From Chrysomallon squamiferum (lineage: Eukaryota > Mollusca > Gastropoda > Neomphalida > Peltospiridae), in contig CM022666.1 of NCBI GenBank assembly GCA_012295275.1, positions 886,001-950,000 of the forward strand: a DNA stretch of 64,000 nt, written 5' to 3'. The translations under genes and the position numbers were made by a program. Below are positions 30,661 to 43,771 of the stretch, in pieces. Every line of letters begins with the position of its first letter. Position 1 is the first letter of the stretch. The notes beneath the pieces are model-generated. The model did not search any database, was not told the DNA's origin, and saw only the letters and a list, made by a program, of their open reading frames with translations.

Positions 30661-33436
30661 GATTTTTTGAATATTCTTTTTAAAATAGTGTTTTCTACTA
30701 ACTATTATTTTTAGACCAGTGAATTATGCAAAACTATGCACTGGAAAGTGTGGATTTGTAAAATGTGTTTAACTTGCTCTCATGAAGTTTAGAAGTATTT
30801 ACATCTTTCTACTTGCATTTATTTGTAAAGAGGAACAAGGGACCAGAGACAGTCTCCCATTGACCCATGTTTATTGTATTGACAAAGCTGTATGAATCAA
30901 AAGGATTTAAGCAAATTGATTACAGCTGATTTCCCACTAATCAAAATTCCTGGATACACCATTCTTCTGTACATAATTTGAAACAGTATTAAAAATGTAT
31001 CAATTGCTCAGTTAACATTTTTAATGAAATTTGTTAAAATACCTCAACATTTCTTTTTATGCAGCATCTCATTAAGCACTGCTTCATTCATTTGTTTTTA
31101 TTTTAATTTTTTCATTTTGTAATCGGTATTATAATTGATTTTCCCTATTTTTAAAAAATGTAAATGTCAATATGTTGAAAAGATAATACATTAATGTCAG
31201 TTTGCATAATATAATTTACATTAACAGTAACAGATTATTTAAAATATAGCTTTTTTTTGGCTGAAACTGTATAAAATATCAATATATATGCTATTTATAA
31301 ACGACAGATCATAAATATATTCATTAGCCAACTTTAGACAGTTTATATATTCTATGACATCTTTTGTTTTTACACATACATTTTTAATATTGCAAGTTTG
31401 AAGATTTAGACTCATTTTTATACTTGTATTGGGAACATTTTTTTTTTCAATGAAGATCAGAGTTTCTTCCCTTTCTACTCAGGTCAGCATTTTATATAAC
31501 TTATAAATTTTTAATGAGATTTTTGTAACTTTAACAGTAAATGTTGTTTCATCAATAAATGTATTGTAAAGAATAAATATTAAATTAATACTGAAACAAA
31601 TATCCCTTAGAATCAGGAGATGTTTTAGAAAATATTGACTGTGATGACCAAATATTTCTGATGGCAGCTATTAAGTTCCAAGCTTTATCATGATCAGAAA
31701 TTGCAAAGAAAATTCAGATAAAGAAATGTTAAGAAATCCTAACAAGTTCTTTAAACTGATAATATATAAAACAAAATTGATAATATACACAAAATCATGG
31801 AAAAAATATTCATTACAGGTAAAAGCTGTGTTTGTGGTAGTTCAAACATATTGTTTAAATTATTTCTTCACTTCCAAAGATTGCTTTGTGTATGTATTGA
31901 AAGTTTCTGCTAATAATAAAAGTATGATATAAATAAAAGCTCGTATCATTTTTGTACAGAGATAAGTATGAAAATTCACATTTGTCTGGAAATCACACCT
32001 TTGTCATAGTTTATGATGATGTCATAATCTCTTTTTTTTATTTTTTTTATTTTATTTTTAAATTCTTTTTCTAGAAGAAAATGTTTTGTCATAGTTTAAA
32101 TTGTTTTGATTTGATTTCATAATATTTTTTTTACAGGTTGTTCTAAATTTTTTATTATTTTTATTTTATTTAAAAAAAAATGTTAATACCTTTGATGTAT
32201 ATTTAGTGCTATTTTATTTTCAAAAAAATGTTTCAGTGCTTTCAGATTATGTATTATTTGACTTTGATGTAAAGTGCTGATAACATTTGTTTTGTGTGAA
32301 TTCAGATGTTTATATTTCACTAATGAAAATGTATCACTGGCATTGATATAGTGAATTGTCTTATCTTTACAGGATTTTTAAAATTATTATTTTATATATT
32401 TTTGTACTTTTCAAAGATAAAACAAAAACTGTTATTTTTTCTTTTTAAAGCTTATTTTTATATGAATATTTTAAAGACTTTTTAGTCTCTTTTATTTACT
32501 TTATTGTTTATTTTTGAAAAAATTGTTTTCTACCATTCATTTTATTCATATATTAAAAAAAGAAAAGAACAACAATATCACCCTATAAAACATCAGATGT
32601 ATTGGCAGATAATTTTTCTCATAATTCTTCTTCCTTCAATACAGAATCTTTCATGTTATATATCTATTTCCGAAATGGGTTAAGACAATGTAATATATTT
32701 TTTATAAACTGGAGTCTGTAGAAGAAATCGCACATCATTTGTTAAAGTATCATTTGCTCTACACAGAGGATTCAATTGTATATCTTTTTTTTAATATAAT
32801 TTTTATTATTTTTTATTTACAAAAGAAAAAAAAAAAGATTATAATAAAATTGACTTTGATTTGTTTGAAAAGTGTTTTTGTCATCTCTTGGCCAAGCAAT
32901 AAGTACTTGTAGCAGGTACAGGTATCTCCAAGGAACATGTCAAATACTTGTCTCAGACATTTAAAAAAAGGACATGAAGAATTTGCTTAATTGTTTGGCT
33001 TCCTCTGCCTCCAACTTCCATTTCTTTCATCCTTCAGCTCCATTTTCCTTCTTCATTTTGTAAAAATGTTTCATGGTCTTCTGAAAATTACCTAAAACAA
33101 AGAACTAACACTTTTTAATAAGAACATTAAATTTCATGCATTACTATATTCTGCTATATTACAAGCAATATAGTTTTACATGCTAATTTGCACAAGTTCT
33201 TTAACAGTCTGGCCACCCTAGAGCTTCTCATACACATAAAAAAAAAAGCCAGAATGACAGTGAAGAAAATTCATTTTTTGTAAATGTTACTCTCTGATAA
33301 ACTCTTGTATAATACTAGAAAGCAGACGAACGTCTATGTTAGTTTGAAAAAAGGTGAATGTCCAAGTCTGATATAAAACATTATACTGAAGAAAAAAAAA
33401 GAATAAATTTAGTTACATTAGTATTACTGCACGTGT

Positions 33437-33439
<3 letters not shown>

Positions 33440-33515
<76 letters not shown>
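33440..33515. repeat. (GA)n microsatellite, right copy
   Basis: About 38 GA units. The left flank (TTAGTATTACTGCACGTGTC) and right flank (CATATGTAAAGTAAAAT) match those of the tract at 27081-27149 with few changes. This suggests that the EBP duplication originally began at or before this microsatellite. Confidence 0.95.
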
Positions 33516-33518
<3 letters not shown>

Positions 33519-34029
33519 TGCATATGTAAAGTAAAATAATTAATTAAATATTATTATATTACCATAGCCGTAACTAGATTCTTTTTGAAATGAGACAAAA
33601 GCCTGTTTGATGTCAAATGTCTTTGATGTCAGTTATGGCTGTCATCGCAACGATGTCGGTAGATTTCAAACTGTAACCGTAGACATCAGCAAATTAACTC
33701 AGTGGATGTCGTTTCTATCGGAATAGAAATTTTAATTTTATATTTTTGAATAAAATCTTTGTATAAAGGAAGAAAAAAAAAAAAAAAGAAGAAAGGTGGA
33801 AAGGTTAAGCAAAACAACATTTTAGTTCTTTTGAAGAACAAAAATAAATATTTGGAATCGAGCAAACGAAGCGCTTTTAATATAATAGAACAAATTTGTT
33901 CTTATTTTATTATGCCATACGTTATTACTAAAAGATAATAAAAACTATAGAACACCCGTTAATTTTCGACTGTCATTATTCTCAGGTCTTGCCACTTTTT
34001 TTCATCTTTATTTGTTAATTTATTGTTTG

Positions 34030-35860
34030 TTCTCGTATCTGAAATGTTTTAATGTAAAGAGTTCTAAGCGACAGTGAGGAATTTATGAATAGCGGATAAG
34101 CAAAACAACAACAACAACCCCCGACAAAACCCCAATAAAAACAAACAAACAACAAACAGTGCTTTTATATATGTTCGTATTTATCAGTGTCAGATGTTCG
34201 TAACCCCGGCGTTCAAGCAACTAAGAGAAGTTTGTTAGTTTGGTTAACCTATGGCGGCAATAAGTGAAATCATAAATACTGTAACTGTTGTGTCCTTGTT
34301 AATCACAGCTGCTTATGCTTTGAGTAGTGTTGTCATTGCATTTTCTCTGGGAAGGAAGCTGCCAAAATCCGATAAATATGTAATTGCTTGGTTGATATTT
34401 AATGGAACTATACATTTTGCTTTTGTATGTATCATAATATAAGCGCTTTAATGATTATTTTCATACCAAGTATATACCACATGACTGCTTATCAAAAACG
34501 TTGTTATGTGCTTTGGGAAATACCACAGTTTATTTAAAATCTGTAGAATGATATACACGAAGGACATGCCCATTCTTTTTGATGTGTCGGGGCCAAACAT
34601 TTTAATTATTTTTCATTATAATCGTCTTAAAATTTATATTCATTAAAAACAAACAAAACAAGACAAACAAACTTGGTAATTCATTTTGTTTTCTTAAATT
34701 ATATATTCAGAGGCATGCTTGTTTTTGTTTGTCATTCATTACAATAGTGAAAAAACAAATGTTTTTGTAATTTTGTATCATGTATATTGATTTATTTGAT
34801 TAATATCCAAGAATTAAGTTGTGGAAATAAAACAGAAGTAAACAACTCAATCTCTAAAGGAGTAAAAATTATAATAAATGGATTTATCAAACAATAAAAT
34901 GTTATAATTTTACAATTTCAGGAACTTCCATTTGTAGACATTTCATTAATGGGAACAGTTCAAGATTCTGACAGCATCTTTGCTGTTTTATGTAAGTTGT
35001 TATTTTATTTATTTATTTATTTGTTTGTTTATTTATTATAGTTTCTATATATTTTTTTAAATTAATTTAGCGATATAGTATTTAATTTGAAAAATTCTTA
35101 ATGGAAATAATTGAAAAAAAAAAAAAAATAAAATAAAAAACAGCTTTATATTTTCAAGGGAGAGAATACGGGAAAGCAGATTACAGATATCTGGTTTCAG
35201 ATCCGACAATTGTCTCCCTTGAGACAGTCACCGCGTTCATCTGTGGACCTCTGTGTGCAGTGGTGATCTATGCTACTTTGAAGAAGAAGTTCAATCGACA
35301 TTTCTTACAGATTGTTCTCTGTGTTTGTGTACTTTATGGAGGAGTGTTATTAATTTAATCACTTTTCCTTAAGATTTAAAATAGTTAACATACAGAAAAG
35401 TGTGTAGGTGTGTCTTGTATATGATGTCTGTCCGTCTAATTTATGTGTTATTATCTTTTCTGTCTTCATAGATTTTCATAATACACTGGTAATTGTATTA
35501 AATATATATATTTTCTTCTGCAGGTTGGATGTTTTTTTGTCCCGAATGGCGAACAGAAAGTTTAAATAACAGATAACTTTATGAATATGTGAGTGCACTT
35601 TATTCTTTTTCGTGGACTTTGGGTTGTGTTTCCTTTAATAATTCTTTACCAGTCATTGTTCTCAATGAAGGTCTGTTTTTTGAAAAATGAAAAATCATCT
35701 TCACTGTCAAAAAAAAAAAAAAAAAAAAAAGACTAGTCATAATTAATCTACTGGATCTACTGTTTTTGTTGGTTTATTTTAGATTAACATGAGACATATT
35801 CATATAACGTGTTTCTTAGTTAAAACGTGACATTTTGATAAGTCTTGTGCTATATTAGAC
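34030..35860 (+). repeat. Segmental duplication, right unit (decayed EBP)
   Basis: Direct copy of 28740-30660. It includes the leader, all four exons, the introns and about 100 bp beyond the stop. Identity is complete from about 34184 to 34350 and lower elsewhere. Confidence 0.85.
34251..35740 (+). pseudogene. Tandem EBP copy, broken
   Basis: Exon equivalents are 34251-34424, 34922-34991, 35159-35341 and 35524 to about 35735. Exons 1-3 stay open and keep the catalytic His, Glu and SLET motifs. Lesions: the exon 3 donor GAG|gtgtg is now GAG|gagtg; exon 4 has a 5-nt deletion in TTTAAAT(CTAAC)AACAG, giving TAA at 35574-35576; a Trp codon is TGA at 35590-35592; and a long A run has replaced the serine/lysine tail. 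About 150 bp upstream of the leader is missing. Most exon differences from the first copy change the amino acid (for example an Ile to Asp in a hydrophobic stretch), as expected under relaxed constraint. A read-through product of exons 1-3 ending a few codons into intron 3 is possible, but it would lack the last membrane segment with Asn/Trp. Confidence 0.85.
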
Positions 35861-36093
35861 TTTTTAAATATATATTTAACGTAGAGAAGAGGAAAATAAT
35901 TAAACACTGTTTATTTTTTTATTTTTCCTTTTTTTTTGTTTTTATTTTTTCAGTACCCGTGATCATTCTGTTCGCCTTGCTGTAAATAATATTTAACTGG
36001 ACACTTTATTGATACAATATCGATAAGATCCTGGAGAGAAGCAAATCAGGAACACAGCAATTTTTAAAATGTTTAATTTTATTTATTTATTTT

Positions 36094-36142
<49 letters not shown>

Positions 36143-36374
36143 TAATTTCTATTATTTATTTACTTATTTTTAACTTAAAACGTAAACCCTAATTCTAATT
36201 TTTATAAATTACAAAAATGTTTATTTTTGATGCTTAGATATCGCACAACGTTAGTTAGATGATCTTCTGGTAAAACATCAGTCGTTTTGCTAAATATACA
36301 CACTGTGTATTGCTGTATTATTTCGATGCTTATTTTTTGTCATACCAAGTCTTGATTTAAGTAAACAGTTTCAC
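35861..36374. other. AT-rich spacer with (ATT)n
   Basis: Contains an (ATT)n tract at about 36100-36142 and T-rich filler. No gene is seen. Confidence 0.7.
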
Positions 36375-36408
36375 ATGGTGTGGAACTGTCCAAAATTAAC
36401 ATGTGGGG

Positions 36409-36444
<36 letters not shown>

Positions 36445-36449
36445 CACAG

Positions 36450-36797
36450 AAAACTTGTCTGATATTAATATACCGTCTTCTGAAAACCTATTGGGATGAT
36501 CTCCGTAATGAATTTGTTCGATATAAATCTGTGGCAGACTTGGACGTATTTTCTGAAATTGTTAAACTAGCTACGGTAGCAGAATTATATACAGATGAGA
36601 CAGATGTTACTTGGGAGCAGTTGTCAAATCTCAACGATCCCTCTGAAGACTTCAGATATCCAGTGCTGCAAAAAGTGGTAAAACGTAATTTAAATATATC
36701 CAGAACCACCAGTACAGATGTTGAACGGGTGTTCAGTAAAATAAACAAAAATAAAGCTTTTATCTGGGCAGATCTGGCACTGGAAGAAACCCTGTAG
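36450..36797 (+). mobile_element. hAT-family transposase C-terminal relic
   Basis: The open frame encodes a fragment with YPVLQKVVKRNLNISRTTST followed by DVERVFSKINKNK. This matches the hAT C-terminal dimerisation signature (hydrophobic-P-x-L, then S-x-x-VER-x-FS). The preceding DLDVFSEIVKLATVAELYTD region fits the linker before it. The frame reaches 36375 upstream only through a poly-A/lysine tract, which I exclude. The expected downstream basic residues are altered and a stop follows. No DNA-binding domain, catalytic core or terminal repeats are seen nearby, so it is a dead fragment or a domesticated exon of unknown status. Confidence 0.6.
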
Positions 36798-36851
36798 TTC
36801 ACTGTGACTTGCAATAATATGCAGTAACTTGCAATTCTTTGAAGAGCCCTG

Positions 36852-36852
<1 letters not shown>

Positions 36853-36926
<74 letters not shown>
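36853..36926. repeat. (TG)n microsatellite
   Basis: About 36 TG units. Cysteine/valine or histidine/threonine open frames across it on both strands are artefacts. Confidence 0.97.
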
Positions 36927-36927
<1 letters not shown>

Positions 36928-37122
36928 ACATGCGTGTTTGTGTGTGCTTATTTTAGGTATATTTGCATAGTGGAAAACATCTTTCATTCTAAATTCATCT
37001 TTGTTACCAACTGTCTATTAATTTTTGTTTATTTTTTTATTTTTTATTTTTTACATTGCCAATGTGTTTATTATTACCCAGGGAATTAAATAACCATTTA
37101 CATTTTTTCAAATATAACGTAA

Positions 37123-37124
<2 letters not shown>

Positions 37125-37202
<78 letters not shown>
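37125..37202. repeat. (GA)n microsatellite
   Basis: About 38 GA units. Its flanks do not resemble those of the two (GA)n tracts near EBP. Confidence 0.97.
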
Positions 37203-37205
<3 letters not shown>

Positions 37206-37662
37206 TTCTATATTATTTCTAATCTATGTCTGTCTGCTATCTACGTCATTCCTATCTATCACATCTACCACGTATATACCCAATTCTGTATTTTTTATTT
37301 TCTTTCATAGAGCATATTATTTAAGTATACATACATACATTATACGCATGTGTGTAAACTAATGGAATTAGAGGTAAAGCTAGTCACGGTAATGTAGACT
37401 GGTTTCGTCAGAAAGTGTTGTGTTTGACTGGAATGTACTAAATGCCAGTCCTGAAACTAATCTCCGATTAAGGACCCTGGAGCACCCACGCTGACGTTTT
37501 GTATATTGAGATGAGATTTTTCTTCACTTTCTTGCACTGATGGAACATTATGCTGACGTTTAAAGGCTTTGCATTTATTGTTATTAAAGTATAGGCGTCG
37601 AGTAATCGAGACGAAACAATGTCTTACATAATTCAGTTTGCATTCCGCTTATTCGTAACATA

Positions 37663-37695
<33 letters not shown>

Positions 37696-40249
37696 TAAAT
37701 ATAATAAAATAAAAAATAAAAAATAAATTATAAAATATATCTAAATACATTTAAAAAAAAAAGGTTATACTGCTGAAAATGTTTCGTAATAATGCAATCA
37801 GCGATGTCTGATAATAATAATATAGGATATTTTATAAACATCATTAACCTAAGCCCATACAAATCCCAGTGTAATGCATCAGGGTATTCTAACATTTATC
37901 GAACGCATGGATATAATTATACCCTGTAGTTCACTCATTTATCCATTATTCTCTGTATAATGTTTTCTTCGTGTGTTCGCTTGACTTTCAACTCGCTCTG
38001 AAATTAGGCGCTTGACTATCACTTTCATGGTGTGAAAAAAAAAAAAAAAAAAAAAAAAAAACCAATTGGCGTTTTCTAATACTTTACCGAACCGTCTAAA
38101 TTAAAGTCAAATTTAAAATATATTTATTCAAATATTTCGGCCGACTCTTTTAAATTTAATATATTTTTAAAATTGAAAAATTATTTATAATAGTGTACAA
38201 CAAACACAAAAAAAAATGTCTTTTCTAGATAATAACCTATCTCCCTTAGTTTTTCCTCAGTCAAAAATTGTTTTTATTTTTATTACTAACATTACAAAAC
38301 ATTTTGTAAAAAAAAAAAAAAATAAAAACTGTTTTATAACACAATGTTTTGTTTGATTTTACTGTTTTCTCTAAACTAGTAATTATAAAAGAATTGAAAA
38401 ATGACTTTAAAATGTTTTGTTGCTTGTTTTTAATATTTTCTGTAAACAGTTATTAATTTGAAATAAAAACGATTTCAAAATTATTTTTTTCCTTTGCTTT
38501 TGAAAGAAAACAGAAATCTTTATGAATTATTCTTTACATTTCCATCTTAAGTTGTTTAATTATTATTATTATATGTGCATTTAATTGTTTTAATACACTG
38601 TAACTTAAATGCAGCAAATATGGGATAATACATAAGCGTGGCGAATATGTGATTACTCGTGCTTGAAAACCTGGACACGGTTCACCTGTGACTCAGCACA
38701 TTTGATTTTAAAATATGTAAATTATGTTTTAAATACGCAGTTAAAAAGATGTAACGATAATATGATGATAAACAATTTCTCTGAGCTTCTTTATGTATGA
38801 TATTATTCCTTAGAAATTTAATTGTAATCATTTAATACGACATCACCTGATTCTGTTTGAAAAAAAAAAAAGAAGAAAAAAAAGTAATGTAAGAAGTAAT
38901 AATTATAACCCTCGAATGAATTTAAATACATATATATATATATTATGACTTTCACTCTTAATTATATCTTTCTTCTTCTCTGATGTATTACTTACTTTTT
39001 AAAAATTTCAATTTTTCGCATTTTATAAAAAAAATGTACATCTTAGTTCCTTTTAACTTATCTTTTCTTTTTTATCGCTTTTCTAAAAATTATTAACATT
39101 GTTAACAGTATTCTGGAAGTTTCTCCGAGTCTGTCCACATTTTTATACGAGAATTCTTTAACATCCTTTTTAACCTTCTCTCAAACATGCTGAACATATA
39201 TATATTTTTAAAATATTTATTAAAGTAAAACAAAATAATAATAACATGTGTACGAATGTATTACATATGCGTATATTTTTATTATTATAAAAATATATGA
39301 TAGTCTGTGGCTTTTAATATTTCTCAGGAAAGAACTATAATAATAATATCACGGATTGTATGGTTTACTATTTATTGTCGATTTTGTTTCACTATATACC
39401 AGTAAAAGATCCCTTTTCTATTAAAATAGTTGCATAAGAAAAATGATAAAACTGACCCCCTCAGAAAAAGACAACAACAACAAACAAACAATATATTTAT
39501 ATTTTTGTTATCATTTATTTATAAATAGTCATTCATATACCTGTGTGTGAATAAAATTACATTTCCTTTAAATCGATATTGATTCTGACTCAGTTACTGA
39601 ATAATTCCTTGTGATTTACTATTATTATTATTTATTTATTTATTATTATTATCAATTTTTTTCGGCATTTGTTTTCTTCTATGTTGACTACCCTCCTAGT
39701 CACCGAAGCAGATTGACGGAATTCAACTTTGCCATGTAAGTACACAAGATGCGGTTCAAATAATAATAATTAGGTTTTATTTTATAAGTATAAGCTGAAA
39801 GTCAAGAATGCACAAAGCTTTATAACTGAAGATAAATGTACAATTAACTTTCAAGTAGTACAACTTTTGGCACTAGTTAACACTAGTGTTACGGTCACAA
39901 TTTTCATAATGCATATTAATTAAATTCGCGATCCATAACATTTTTCTCACAGAGTTGATAAATCAAATTGTAGATGACCTAGAAGTTGAGATATTTTCTT
40001 TTATATAAAAATATTTAACATTTTAACCTAGTTAAATTTTTTATGTCAGTTTCTAATAAAGTTTTCGAACATCGAAACATTCTACCAGTAACAAAGTAGA
40101 AATAATTTGCTAATAATTGTATAGAATAAGGACTCAGTTTCGAGTAGACTTTTGAGATATAAAGTATTTAAAAACACGCGGTTACTTTAGTTTGAAATTT
40201 CAGATATTTCACCTATGAAAACCCGCAACAATCAATTCAACATTTTGCT
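37203..40249. other. Intergenic region before CASK
   Basis: About 3 kb of AT-rich sequence with an (AAT)n tract near 37664-37690 and A runs, for example 38034-38060. No exon, RNA gene or recognisable mobile element is seen. Confidence 0.65.
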
Positions 40250-40473
40250 CAACGTCTTGTAAGTCGAATGTCCCACAATCCATAAGGGGGTCATTAAATG
40301 GACTTCCGGTTCAGAATCATTTCATGGCGGAACTTCGAAGGATATAGTTGTGTGTTTTAACCACTATTCGTATTTGTAAACATTGTTGGCATTGCAACTT
40401 CATTGTAACAGCTAAGTTTTATATACTGACTGTTTCGCTACGGATTATGCATTGAGGAGATCGTCTGTTTGAG
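40250..40473 (+). promoter_or_regulatory. CASK: CASK promoter and probable non-coding first exon
   Basis: A block richer in GC than its surroundings contains ACTTCCGGT (ETS-like, 40302-40310) and CATGGCGGAA (YY1-like core, about 40323). It ends in a plausible donor, TTTGAG|gtaaat, at 40473. The next good acceptor in phase is at 43698, just before the CASK start. Joining the two puts a TGA in frame shortly upstream of the CASK ATG, which supports translation starting in the second exon. A short upstream frame, ATG at 40324 to TAG, encodes MAELRRI. The exon assignment is inferred. Confidence 0.5.
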
Positions 40474-42200
40474 GTAAATAATTGTACCGATAATGCTATA
40501 GTGTCCGCATGTGACCCGATTTGGTATGGTTGGGGGCTATTTTGACAGACGGTGGGATAATACAGTGACCTCATTTCGTGGTGGGTGGTTTTTAGTCAGG
40601 GTTGTTAAAATGGGATTTTTAGTATGTCATAGTATAAAGGAACACAAACTCAGCTTTTTTTTATTTTTATTATTATTATTGTTTTATACAGTTTTTTGTT
40701 ATATGTATCGTAAATAATAAATGTTTTGAAATTTAAAGATCAGCATGTTTACAATAATATTTCTTGCATCCTGAGCTTATTTTATTATTATTATTATTAT
40801 TATTATTAATTTAAATAAATTAAATTCCTATGTCTGAAATTAAAAATGTTTATTTTTCTGTTGCTTTTCAAGATTCATTTAATTATATTTTGAATCTTAC
40901 TGAAAATACTTCATTACAATTTTCAGAACAAAACTAAAACAAATAGAAATGAATGGGCATATCAACAAAATTAACCTTTGCCCATACTAGAGAGAGCATA
41001 GATCAATAATCTATTCTGATATAGGTGTCATTTTAATAATCAAGTCATATAATAAAAAAGATAAATAATTTAAAAAACAAAAATAAATAAATAACATTAC
41101 CATTATCTTTTAGGTTTATTATTTGAAATTCAACAATTGCAGTAAAAACAAAATGTAAATAATTATATTGGCTGACATTTAATACTGTTTGTGCATATAA
41201 ATAAATTTATAAAGCTTAGAAACGAGTAAAAAGATAAAATACCAAGAACATCTAGAAACTTCCAATACTCCATAAATATAATTGTTACCAGAAAGATAAT
41301 GCATTAATTTAGTTTTAAAATAATACAAAGAATTCATTTTTATATGAAAATACTGAATAAAAATTAATTTTAATATTAAAATATTGATCAATAATTAATG
41401 TAATCCACATTTAAAATAACATTTAAAAAAAAAAAAGTTAAATGGAAGAGAAAACTGTGTGGCTTATAATTGTTTATTTCATTACATTGAATAACAGAAA
41501 GACCAGAATAAAAAAATGAAATTAATTATTATTTATAAAATGAGTGCTTATAAATTAAAAATGTACATACACATTCACAGATATGCTCAATTTACAAAAA
41601 CAGCATCAATATGATATTGCTGTATACCATATTTTATCCAACACCTTCTTTATGCAGTAACAAAAAATTGAAGCTCATACTTTGTGCAGTTAAATTAAGT
41701 ACATTCTTTGTATAGTATAATAAATGTAAACATGTTTTGTACAGTATAATTAATGTAAGTACATGCTTTATACTGTATAGGAAACTGAAGCACATACTTT
41801 GTTCAGTATAATAAATATAAGCACATGCCTTGTACAGACTACAAAATGAAACACTGGCTAGGCCACGCCATTGAACTCGTTGACATTTTAAAGTTTCTAA
41901 TTGTTCATAATCATATCAGTTCAAAAGGCCAAAGATAAGATTAATGGATTAAGCAGTCTAGCAAGAGCTGTCAGATAAACAATGATACACAAAAACGAGC
42001 AACTTCCTCATACACCTCTTAGTACTTGAGAGTGAGTTTTATTTTAAAACTTTATTTTCATCCTTCAAACTTCCAATATAATGCAAGTCTCGGATGTTGA
42101 TAAACAATATTCATGTTCACTGCAACGTTTCTTTCAAAAAAAAATTTCTGTCCTCTGAGACAATGTTTAACACCACTAATAGCCACTTAGATGTCTGTCA

Positions 42201-42233
<33 letters not shown>

Positions 42234-43698
42234 CTGCGACATGCCAATAAATCTGCATATACATTGTGTATATTGTTTGGGAAAAATACTTTGATTGTGT
42301 TCGGAAGGTCAGAGTCTGTCTATCACTTTTCATACCTCGTAGCACTTTCCCAGCTGTTAACACACAGGTGAATAAGGAGGGTATCACTTTACATGTGTTG
42401 AAGCAGGTACACTGTACATGTGGTTTGATGTACCAGCAGCTCATGTATGTAGTAGATTTCTCTAAAGAATACCTGCTGTGGCTTGCATGCAAGGCCTTAA
42501 TGTGTTTTCTATTCTGTCAAAGTGATTGTATTGTTTCCGGTGACTAATGTTTGGCTGGTGATGATAATAAAGAATGACAATACAGTATCAAGCATGTGGT
42601 ATTTTCATTTTTACTGCTGTATCAACAGAGAGAAATGGTTCCCTGCTTAGTTGATCAGGATTTGGGGAGTATTAAGTTATGCAGATATTGCTATACCTTA
42701 CATCATAAGCTTCATTTTGATACCATTGCCATTGTCAAACTTGGTGTGACCGCCTAACTCAATATCAGAATGTCAGTAATAAGGAAAAATTCTGAGCAAA
42801 CTTGTCTTGGTCTTCAATCTGTGTTTCAGAAAAGTCCTTCAAACCTTCTTTAGCATCATAAAATCATTTTATTTTTCTTTGAGTTATTGCCACGGTGTTA
42901 TTATAGTGTAGTCATTTCTGTCAAAATCTCAAAATCCCTAAATTACGACAGCATGAAATGGAGTACTAGCTCAAAGTCAGTGTTTCAATTAATCTCCGAT
43001 TTGATGTGCTATGCCACCAGTGGAAAAAACCCACAAAAAACACCACCATCAAATATCTGTAACGAAATTGTCATGTCTTCAATCTCTCTGGACCTGATTT
43101 ACGTTTCTGTCAATGTAATGATGTCTCAATATAAGGATAAATGTTAACCATTATTGTTTGAAGAATGTGAACATTCATGAATTTATTTTATGGTTCTACA
43201 TTTATTAGTAGTAAAAGGTTGATCGTCAAAAGCTAAGTAATCATAATTAAAAGCTTGATGATTTTTAATTTACTAATAATTAAAAATAAACATAATTAAG
43301 ATTGAAAATTTGACACCTTAATTAAGGAATGGACCTTTTTTGTGTGTATTGAGAAGTAATTGCTTGTAAGATATTGTGTTGATGTTTTGAAAATTTGCTA
43401 TCATTCTTCTAATTAATTGTTTTAACTACTTTGTGAATCAATATTATTAGTAATTAATTAATTAATTTTTATTATTATTATTATTATAAAATAAATAATA
43501 CTTCTTTTCTGAAAATAAAAATCCATTATTTGCTTTTTGCCAACAATAAATTCACTTCAGTCAGACTGTGAGCCTCTGTGTTTCACTGTACAAATAAATT
43601 AGGTACAAGCATACCAAAGTTAATTAAATTTCTGAAAGAATATTTAATTTTATTTTTTTATTTTTGACAATTAATTATATCTGTTTTATTTATTTCAG
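40474..43698 (+). other. Probable CASK intron between the leader exon and first coding exon
   Basis: Mostly AT-rich. It contains a decayed repeat at 41650-41835, listed separately, and a T run at 42203-42229. Open frames at 42187-42547 and 42887-43147 match nothing I recognise. Confidence 0.45.
41650..41835. repeat. Decayed tandem repeat, unit about 30 bp
   Basis: About six diverged copies of a unit like AAGCACATGCTTTGTACAGT followed by ATAATAAATGT. Spacing varies from 29 to 32 bases. It lies in the probable CASK intron. Confidence 0.7.
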
Positions 43699-43771
43699 TT
43701 TGCAGTATTAAGATGGCGGAAGAAGAAATTTTGTTTGACAATGTGTATGACCTATATGAAGTGATTGGCAA
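43699..43771 (+). CDS. CASK: CASK first coding exon (rest of the gene beyond the right edge)
   Basis: CASK is a membrane-associated guanylate kinase scaffold with a CaM-kinase-like domain, L27, PDZ, SH3 and guanylate-kinase domains, acting at synapses and epithelial junctions. The exon opens after tatttatttcag at 43698. The ATG at 43713 lies in AAGATGGCGG. It encodes MAEEEILFDNVYDLYEVIG plus two bases of a lysine codon, then gtaagt. This matches the CASK N-terminus that leads into the kinase glycine loop (VIGKGPFSVV in the family), including its exon end inside the K codon. Nothing matching exon 2 occurs before 64,000, so intron 1 exceeds 20 kb. Only about 20 residues are available, but the match in sequence, start context and exon border is specific. 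Confidence 0.85.

Noticed and set aside
36375-36450. Lysine-rich N-terminus of the open frame at 36375
   Set aside because: It is only translation through a poly-A run; the recognisable transposase segment begins after it.
36799-37089. Histidine/threonine and cysteine/valine open frames
   Set aside because: They are translations of the (TG)n/(CA)n microsatellite in both strands.
42187-42547. Overlapping open frames of about 100 codons on both strands
   Set aside because: One depends on a poly-T/poly-K tract. Neither shows a domain, splice context or conservation cue that I recognise.
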